Shown one piece after another: positions 57,203-64,000 of a DNA stretch of 64,000 bases. Position 1 is the stretch's first letter. Every line of letters starts with the position of its first letter. The stretch is from Voacanga thouarsii (lineage: Eukaryota; Streptophyta; Magnoliopsida; Gentianales; Apocynaceae): positions 1 through 64,000 of the forward strand of contig JANUWF010001271.1 of assembly GCA_026120185.1 (NCBI GenBank), read 5' to 3'. The position numbers were made by a program, and so were the translations under genes. The notes under the pieces are model-generated. The model saw only the letters and a program-made list of their open reading frames with translations, searched no databases and had not been told where the DNA came from.

Positions 57203-58885
57203 TTCATTAGTATATACTCATCAAAGTCGAAGATGGAAGAAGATGGAGATGATTGTTCATGCTTACCTTGAAGATGTTCTTGAGCCTTCAAGAAAATTCT
57301 AATTTTTTATCCAAGAGTGAGGCTTTGATTTCTGTGTTTGATGTTAAAATTACAGGAATGGATTCACGAGAATGAGTAGGTATAATCTGGAGTTTTTGGA
57401 GAAGATTGAAGTGGTTTTGAATGGCCTTAGGTGTGAGAATGGTAGTAGGTATTCTTGGTGTTCTTGGGGTTCTTGGAGGTTTGAAGAGAATGAAGAGAAT
57501 AAAGAGAGAGCTGGCCGAAATTCTGTAGGGAAAGGGTGGCCGAATGGTTTGGAAGGTTTTGGTAATTGGATTTTCAGATTTGGAACGAAAAGGAAAGCTG
57601 GTTGTTTGAAATTCGAAAAGAATAATTTAGGGAATTAATTTTGGAAACAAATATGGTAAGGAGATCTTGGTTGATGGAGAGCTTTTGGAAGCTTCAATGG
57701 CCGGCTGATTGGTTGGGGTTTCTACTGGGATGAATGATGTTTGAAGGAGCTTTTGAGTGGCCGAAATATGGTGTACCATGGTGAAGGAATTTTCTGGTTG
57801 TTTGAGGGTTAATCTATGGTAGCATGCTGAATATTTTGCTGGAATTTTGGACTTGAATTAATGGCTTGATGAAGAGATTTTAGGAGCAACCACGGAGCTG
57901 TTTTTCGTGCAGAACAATGGTGAGGATGCTAGAGTTCAGTTCATGGCTGATCAAGGTGTGTTTGTACAGAAAAATGGAGGAAGTTTCGACAAGGGTGAAG
58001 AAGGAACAAAGCTGGAAATTCCGTTCAGTTTTTTCGCAAGGCTTGCTGGAATTTCTAGGCTGATTTTTCTGCCATGTTTCAGTCAACTTGCAGAAGGTTT
58101 GAAGGGCCATTGGAGGGTCCTTTAAGGCTGGTTTCCAGCCTTCTTTATGGAGGAAAAACAAGGTTGAATTGCTGGTTGAAAAGCTGGAAGAAACAGCTTG
58201 GTTTTTAGCTCACCAAGCTACGAAACTGACCAGAAAATTTTCCTGGTTTGCACAGCTTTTGTGCAGCTCGGTTTTGGCTGGAATTTTCAGCCTTCAAGCT
58301 GAGTGAATGGGTCATTTTTCTAGCAACATTTGGGAGGGAAAGATGGCTGAGAATTTTGACAATTGGACTAATCAAGAAGCTGGAAAAATTTTCAGTTTAA
58401 GAAGATGACATAACTAGGTTGGAGTTTTGAAGGTTCAACCATGGAGATTAATTCTGTTGGGAACCTTCCATAACTCTTCCGCATTTTCGGTCAATAAGAT
58501 ACCTCACACTTAGACATTTTTGAACCTTCAATGCTACTGAAGTTTGTTGGAATTTTCTGGAAATAAAATTGGCTTAGGTAAATGGAACAATCTAATTGAT
58601 TAAGAAGTAAGGAGAGCTAGGGATCAAGAAGGGTAGGAATCTTTTTGAAATTTTTGCAGGGCACAAGAGTATGATTAGGACATTCCTATCATGTCTCCCC
58701 TAAGACAACACTCCTACTCTTTCCTAAAGCATGCAAGGGCCGAAATATAGCCTTCCTATACAAAAATAAAATTTAATCATGCTAAAACTCCAATGATGGA
58801 ATTTGAACTCAAGACCTCAAGAATTAACTCCAATGATGCATCTCGACTCCCTTACCCTAAGGTTAGTTTTAGTTGGGGTTTCACA
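55394..58885 (+). mobile_element. T-family LTR in inverted orientation, right piece (copy T4)
   Basis: Continues T4 after element B2 (ATCGGCCTATTGGGTAAG). It is the reverse complement of T1 bases 1-1690 and of T2/T3 further on, and ends GGGGTTTCACA at 58885, the true LTR 3' end. A (GA)n microsatellite sits at 57152-57199. Reading frames here (for example 56826-57302) are by-products of simple repeats and AT-rich DNA. Next to it, T3 resumes at 58886. Confidence 0.85.
57152..57199. repeat. (GA)n microsatellite
   Basis: About 24 uninterrupted GA units inside the T4 LTR; the corresponding place in T2 has a short CT/TCTCTC-rich tract (13295-13325), so it has expanded since the copies separated. 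Confidence 0.85.
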
Positions 58886-60101
58886 CATATCATGCTAATG
58901 CTCTCTCTTTCTCTCTCTCTGGTGGTTACAACCATGGCTGTTTTTTCTCCTCTCATGGACAATACAAGACCCTCAATCGCGTGGACCTTCTTGAATCTTC
59001 ATCAAAGCAAACATCAATCAAGTATTTCTCCTTAAACCTTCCTTTTAATTCTAAATTCATGTCTCTTAGATGTTAACAGGGAGAATAGAATATGAATGGG
59101 GGATTGAGTATATGCATATGAATGAAGGGGGTTGAGATTAGAACATGAGAATGGATTATCATGATTAAGCTATATGGAATTCCTTGAGAATTGATGTATG
59201 TTCATTATGTCTTAAGAAATTATGAATGTTTAATCATGCTAGATGTTATTGATGTTTCCAATTACAATTAGGGAATTCTAATAGGATTAGAATTCTCAGT
59301 TTTGGGAGGGAAATTTCGTTGAACATATAGTAGAGTCATATGAAACCCTAGCTGAGGAATTGGACACACGAAAAAATAGCTTCTTCTTCCCTCTCCTTTT
59401 CTCATTTTGCTGAAAACAAAAACAGCCCTAGCCGCCTTCTTTTTCTGCTAGCACAAGAAACTTTGGTACTTAAGTATTCCTCTGTGTGGATTACTATTAG
59501 AGATAATTATACACTGTGATTATAGTGGTTAGACGTCCAACTCTTGTGGAGTTTGCACAAGAGGATTGCTAGATCACGCCTCGACTTGAAGAAGAAAATT
59601 ATTGTTCTTCGAACGATCACCCAAACGTAAAAGTTTTTACCTTTGTTATTATTATGTCTTGTTTTCCACACATAGACGGGTCCTGGGATGGTATCTCGTT
59701 TATTTTCCACTGCGCCGTATAGGATACGAGCCTGAGATACCTAACATAATCAACGTTGAGTACTCAATAAGGGTAGACTACTAGGATTAGTCTTTGAAAG
59801 GTTAAGGTAAATCCCTCAGTAGGTGGCCACCTCTGGGGGTGAGTCCTTCCTAGATAGGATGCTAGTCCGGTAGGTCATGCCGGTCCTAGCTAGCAAGTAT
59901 TAATCATGTGAACTGTGTGTTTTTAGAGTGGACAACTAGTAAGTTTAAATATAGAGATGAATGAGTATCTTACATGGTAGGCCATACACCTACCTTTTGT
60001 CAGTTTGCACAAAGTGTGGTATTCTGACCATTATATGGTCATGGGGCCCAACGTGTGGTAACCCATGACTAACCCTTTGAGTGGTTGTATTTATTGTGCA
60101 C
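58886..60101 (-). mobile_element. T-family solo LTR, middle piece (copy T3)
   Basis: Resumes T3 at ATCATGCTAATGCTCTC (compare 13277). It contains a foreign segment at 59244-59746 in place of about 1.2 kb of LTR (T2 13667-14875). It then continues with AACGTTGAGTACTCAATA and ends at the left target duplication TGCAC (60097-60101) of element E. Confidence 0.8.
59244..59746 (+). mobile_element. LTR-like foreign segment inside T3
   Basis: 503 bp with LTR-like ends TGTTAT ... CTAACA, unlike the T LTR. Content includes ATTAGGGAATTCTAATAGG and GAACGATCACCCAAACG; the latter style is common near the 3' end of copia LTRs. The left border fits an insertion into T3, but on the right side about 1.2 kb of T3 is missing, so no target duplication can be scored. 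Could be a solo LTR followed by deletion, or a recombination product. Confidence 0.4.
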
Positions 60102-60428
60102 TGTTGAGTTTTTCTCAATCCCACATGGGATAATTTAAAGAAGAGTAAGGAAGGCTTTCGCTATAAATAGATTACTGTTTTTTTAGGGAGAGTACATCAA
60201 CTCATTGAGCCTAGTAAATTAGGAGTTTTTTTGGGCCTTGAGTTATTTTGTGAGGGTTTGTAATTTTGTCCATCCAAAAATTACATAGTGGAGTATTTCC
60301 TTTTGGGGTCGTGGATGTAGGTCTAATTGAGAGACCGAACCACGTTAAATTTTCGTGTTGTGTTTTATTTATTTATTTTCTTTTCTCTTTTCTATATATT
60401 TGTGTGTTGCTTCTGTTGCCCATCCCAA
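60102..60428 (+). mobile_element. Element E: 5' LTR
   Basis: About 327 bp beginning TGTTGAGTTTTTCTCAATCC; matches 61986-62313 with roughly two dozen differences by eye. Contains a TATA box at 60162-60169. The left flank TGCAC (60097-60101) pairs with CGCAC (62314-62318). Confidence 0.9.
60162..60169 (+). promoter_or_regulatory. TATA box in element E LTR
   Basis: TATAAATA in the 5' LTR; the 3' LTR has the identical motif at 62046-62053. Confidence 0.6.
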
Positions 60429-60429
60429 G

Positions 60430-60441
60430 TGGTATCAGAGC
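60430..60441 (+). other. Element E primer-binding site
   Basis: TGGTATCAGAGC directly after the 5' LTR, the initiator tRNA-Met primer site. Confidence 0.9.
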
Positions 60442-60500
60442 CTGGTTCCGACTTGGGCTTGGGAGAAGAGCCTGGTTCCGGCTTGGGCTTGGGAGAAGAG
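60441..60500 (+). repeat. 30-bp tandem duplication next to the primer site
   Basis: The 30-bp units at 60441-60470 and 60471-60500 differ at one base; each starts CCTGGTTCCG. A shorter, degenerate third copy follows. It lies in the untranslated leader of element E. Confidence 0.85.
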
Positions 60501-60631
60501 CAAAGGTTCCAGCTTAGGAGAAAAGCAAAGTTCGGGTTTAGGGAGGAGAGAAAAGGAACAGAAGGTACTTCATCAGCAATTCTGAATAAGAAGTAATTTT
60601 TTTATATCACGTGAAGATAAGATATTTTATT

Positions 60632-61985
60632 ATGGATTCTTTAAATATCACATATATGAAGAATGGGATTTTACCTTCATTGTTTGATGGAAAGATTGAC
60701 TTCACTCTGTGGCAATGCACAATTGAAGACTATTTAGGGTCTTGATTTTGCATTAGACGATGAGAAACTGGAAGGGATGAAGGATTCAGATTAGAGTATT
60801 ATTTAGAAAAGAGTGGTTAGTACTATTCAGTCAGCATTAGCTCCACATATTAAAGTTACAGTGTTGAAAGAGACATCACCTAAGAAGATGTGGGAGACTT
60901 TAGATAAAAATCATATATCGAAGACACTGACTAACCGCTTAATGATGAAGATGGATCTATATTTGCTTAAGATAGAAGAAGGAGGTAATATTATTGACCA
61001 TATAAATAAATTTAATAAGTTAATATCTCGACTTGAAAATTCAGGGGAAAAGATTGAAGATGAGGAACAAGCATTGCTCTTGTTGGCTTCTCTACCTAAA
61101 TCTTACACGCCATTGGTGCAGTCACTACTAGCAGGAAAAAGTACACTGTAATTGAATGAGGTGTCGAAGTCGTTAAAAGAAAATCATCAGATGATAAAAA
61201 AAATCACTGTGAAGATAGTCGAGTACTAGCTACAGAGAGTTAGAGAAGAGGGAGGAGTCGAAGCAAAAGAAGAGGTGATCAAGAAAGAGGAAAATTCCAC
61301 CAAAGTGATAGTAGCAACCTTGAGTGCTATTACTGTGGGGAGATTGGTCACATCCAAAGTCGTTGCCCAAAAATGAAAGAGGATTTAAAAGCTCTAAGAG
61401 AACAAATGAGAGGCAAGGCAAAAGTAAGTGATTCCTTTACAAATTTGGTTGTGGGCGATAATCTATTGTTGATGAGATGTTTGGATAATACTGTTGATGA
61501 GAAGCATTCAAATTGGATAATGAATTTTGCATCAGACTTGTATATCTACAAGGACCAAGACATGTTCAATGATTTGCAATTGGGAAATTTTGGCCACATC
61601 AACGTGGGAAATAACTCTAAGATGAAGGTTGAAGGTGTTGGACGAGTCTGCCTTAAGCTCCACAATGATGAAGTCAAAATACCTCCTAATGTAAGGTATG
61701 TTCTTGATTCTAGTATCAGCATTATTTCATTAGGTGTGATGGTATCAAAAGGATACAAGTATGTTGGAGTTGGGAAGTCTTGCAAAATATACAAAGAAAA
61801 CTGTCTGATTATGCAAGGAAGAAAGAAGAGTAAAAACATTTACCATCTCAATGGTCATTCCTTGAAGAAGCGACTTGAAGGAAGTAAAACGGAAGAAGCA
61901 ACAGAGAAGAAGACTGCAAAGATTGGGAATAGAGTTAAGTTTTCAGATTCTGTTGTAATTTGGGAAATTGAGAAAATGGAGGATT
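60632..61985 (+). pseudogene. Element E: gag with zinc knuckle and protease-like remnant; no integrase, RT or RNase H
   Basis: Frame from ATG 60632 (NGILPSLFDGKIDFTLW) belongs to the copia gag (UBN2-type) family. After a frameshift near 60735 and two TAG stops it continues with VVSTIQSALAPHIKVTVLKE and GGNIIDHINKFNKLISRLEN to TAA 61149. A CCHC knuckle CYYCGEIGHIQSRC lies at 61325-61366. A protease-like region follows (WIMNFASDLYIY, VRYVLDSSISIISLGVMVSK), but the catalytic D-S/T-G position reads NFA. Nothing of integrase, RT or RNase H exists before the 3' LTR: the frame runs through the purine tract AAAATGGAGGATT and stops inside the LTR at 62015-62017. This is the plan of a non-autonomous TR-GAG element. 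Confidence 0.8.
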
Positions 61986-62313
61986 TGTTGAGTTTTTCTC
62001 AATCCCACAGGGGATAATTTAAAGAAGAGTAAGGAAGACTTTTCCTATAAATAGATTAGTGTTTTTTTAGGGGGAGTACACCAACTCATTGAGTCTAGTA
62101 AATTGGGAGTTTTTTTGGGCCTTGAGTTAGTTTGTGAGGGTTTGTAATTTTGTCTATCCAAAAATTACATAGTGGAGTGTTTCCCTTCGGGGTCGTGGAT
62201 ATAGGTTTAATTGAGAGATCGAACTATATTAAATTTTTGTGTTGTGTTTTATTATTTATTTTCTTTTCTCTTTTCTATATATTTGTGTGTTGCTTCCATT
62301 GCCCATCCCAACA
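61986..62313 (+). mobile_element. Element E: 3' LTR
   Basis: 328 bp, TGTTGAGTTT to CCCAACA, followed by CGCAC (62314-62318). In T2 the uninterrupted target reads TTTCGCACATGTATGG (about 15245-15260), which confirms the insertion point and the 5-bp duplication with one mismatch. Confidence 0.9.
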
Positions 62314-62759
62314 CGCACATGTATGGTTTGAAAAGCAAAACGCTACTCTTTATTTTTAACATTATTTAATGCTTGTCAGTACTTTCTCTTATGCAATTTT
62401 TGCAACTTGCATACATGAACTGTTTTACCTGAAACACTTAAAGCATACACGGGCTTACTGAGATTTTTATCCCATCACCTTTTATATCATGTTTTCAGGT
62501 CGACCCTGCTATGGAGGTGAATAGCTAGTTTCGTTGCCTATACTTTGAAGACTTTGTGTTTATTTTTCTTATTTGTTGTTTTGAGAGATGGTAGCAAACA
62601 ATTTATTTTAGATTTGTTTATGTATTTTTAGATTGTAATAAGTTCAATTTTAAAATATTTCTTTTATTTTCTTTTATGTGACTTATTTATAAAGACCCCT
62701 TATCTTATGGAATGGGCGACATTCCCGGTCCTGTCGGGTCTAGGTAGTGGGATGTTACA
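62314..62759 (-). mobile_element. T-family solo LTR, right piece (copy T3)
   Basis: Continues with ATGTATGGTTTGAAAAGC and ends GGGATGTTACA at 62759, then GCAGA (62760-62764), the right partner of the duplication at 45200-45204. This closes the T3 solo LTR that began at 45205. Confidence 0.85.
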
Positions 62760-62764
62760 GCAGA

Positions 62765-63001
62765 GATTTCAAAAAATTCAGATGTCTGCTCAAGGGTTAA
62801 GGACAAAAGGAAAAAAAAAGAAAAAAAAATCTAATTTAGAATAAAATAATAAGAGGAGACAAGTGTGTTAGAGCCCTGGTTAACTCAGTCCACAAGTCGA
62901 GCTGCGGATCGGGTTCACCTAAGAATTTCCCACGTATTAGAGCATTACTAGAAAAAACAAATGGTTATCAACTGATTAAATTAATTAACAATCAACTAAA
63001 A
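62765..63001. other. Flanking DNA, nothing recognised
   Basis: Purine-rich run (62805-62830), then unique-looking sequence. It was contiguous with 45199 before T3 inserted. Confidence 0.4.
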
Positions 63002-63123
63002 TCAATGGTCAATTACCACTTTTTCCGTGTTTGATAGGTAGAGCACTTTCAAAATCTGGCCTTCTTTCAGAATTTTAGAATCAAATGGCCTAATTCTTAC
63101 AGGAATTTCTTCAATGATCTTGA
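63002..63123 (-). pseudogene. Unidentified exon-like fragment
   Basis: The minus-strand frame reads VKIIEEIPVRIRPFDSKI, LKEGQILKVLYLSN and TEKVVIDH, then TGA. It is protein-like for about 40 residues, unlike the AT-rich DNA beside it. I do not recognise the family. Its upstream side is cut by the MITE-like block. It may belong to the same captured-gene mosaic as 41000-45204. Confidence 0.4.
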
Positions 63124-63516
63124 CTAGGGTGTTCAATTGGTTTTTTGGTATAGTTTTGATTTCAAATTTTGCTTTTAATTTCAATTGTATAAAATTTGGA
63201 TAAAAGCGAATCGAATCAAATTTTTTATAAAACTGAATAAAATTAAACCAAATTTTAAACAAATCAAATCGAAAACCGAAATACTAAAAATTGATAATTT
63301 ATATATATAAATAGATGATTAATTAATTAAAAATATTTTAATTTTATTAAAAATATAGTTTTAATTTTTCGATCTTTTAATTTGTTATTTTGAAAAAAAA
63401 AATGAACTTAATTTTTAATACAAATTCAAAATCAAATTGAATCAAAACGAAATAGTAAAAAATCAAATTAAATCTTTGTATTCGATTCAAAAGTTGGATT
63501 CAAATCGAACAATGGT
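63124..63516. mobile_element. AT-rich MITE-like block
   Basis: Starts near GGGTGTTCAATTGG and ends near CAAATCGAACAATGGTGT, whose reverse complement partly matches the start (8 of 10 over GTTCAATTGG), giving weak terminal inverted repeats. The interior has repeated AATCGAAT/AAACCAAAT-type motifs, as in non-autonomous DNA elements frequent near plant genes. No clear target duplication was found. Confidence 0.35.
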
Positions 63517-64000
63517 GTATTAGTTTAGTGGGTCGTTGCATAAATAAAGACACACTAGAATTTGTAAAGTGGGAAGATAAAAAGGATATATTTATCTACA
63601 TTTTTCTTAGTGGAGTGTGTGCTCTTGCGCCTTTCTGAGTTCTCGCTCACCCTTGCGTATCAAATTCTTTCCAAAATTCTCAATCTTGCAACTAATTGGG
63701 GCCAAACCCACGCAACTTCGTCTTTGGGTTGGGGAGCCCCAACAATACAAAATCCTTCCTTTTTAAGATTAAATCGGTGATTAATTTTGTTCCCAAAGGC
63801 TAGGGTTGAAGCAGAAGAACTACGATCACAGATACTATCTGCGCCAGCTTGGGATTCAACAAGAAGGCAGACGAAAATCAATTCTCATCCCTTCTATAGC
63901 CGCAACTAAGTAGGTAGTATCATCTTAATTTGGTTATGACAATTCCATTCTTCTCCCATTTTGTCTCAGTAGGTCTCTATAATTAGTTGTACTTTTTGTG
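63517..64000 (+). other. Possible gene leader at window edge
   Basis: Less AT-rich, with TTAAGATTAAATCGG, GGCTAGGGTTGAAGC and a GTAGGTAG donor-like site near 63909-63916: the style of a plant 5' UTR followed by its first intron. No start codon with a convincing coding frame is visible. Very tentative. Confidence 0.2.

Noticed and set aside
56826..57302. Open frame of 158 codons with an Arg-Glu run
   Set aside because: It lies in the T4 LTR and is opened by the (GA)n microsatellite; T2 shows no equivalent frame.

Overview
This window is plant nuclear DNA, almost entirely transposable-element derived. The basis is long-LTR Ty1/copia retrotransposons with initiator-Met-tRNA primer sites, Sirevirus-type non-coding motifs, very long LTRs of the TGTAACACCCC type, and short exon-like fragments of plant housekeeping genes (UFM1, tryptophan synthase alpha, a NOL10-like protein). 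I see no intact host gene and no intact autonomous element. Every long reading frame is a decayed retrotransposon frame. Family names used here are local: TRIM (miniature LTR element), T (long TGTAACACCCC LTR), B and C (Angela-like copia), D (Sirevirus-like copia), E (gag-only copia).

Layout. 1-2300 is the end of a T LTR. 2301-11771 is a tandem array of about 23 TRIM units of ~345 bp, organised as a nine-unit higher-order repeat of ~3.05 kb and interrupted by a solo C LTR (5342-7075). A displaced Sirevirus env-like scrap (11772-12153) and a second T LTR (12154-15693) follow. 15694-37297 is a three-level nest: D is split at 19923/33293 by a C element (reverse strand, 19924-33287), and C contains a B element (24278-30985). 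37761-40999 holds a B LTR fragment joined to a C leader, primer site and LTR.

41000-45204 is unlike the rest. It is a compact mosaic of decayed exon-sized pieces of at least three, probably five or six, unrelated host genes on both strands, several with splice-like borders. This looks like transposon gene capture (Helitron or Pack-MULE type); the mosaic probably continues right of 62764.

45205-62759 is a solo T LTR flanked by a perfect GCAGA duplication. It has received (a) a second T LTR in inverted orientation, itself carrying a B element (47589-55393, AGGTG duplication), (b) a ~500-bp LTR-like segment at 59244, and (c) a 2.2-kb gag-only copia element E (60102-62313). 62765-64000 holds a possible gene fragment, an AT-rich MITE-like block and a possible 5' leader of a gene beyond the window.

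The elements do not work together as a pathway. Their nesting gives a relative order: D is older than C, and C older than its B insert; the T solo LTR is older than the inverted T LTR, which is older than its B insert. Coding frames are disabled mainly by nonsense changes that look like C-to-T or G-to-A deamination, as expected in methylated heterochromatin.
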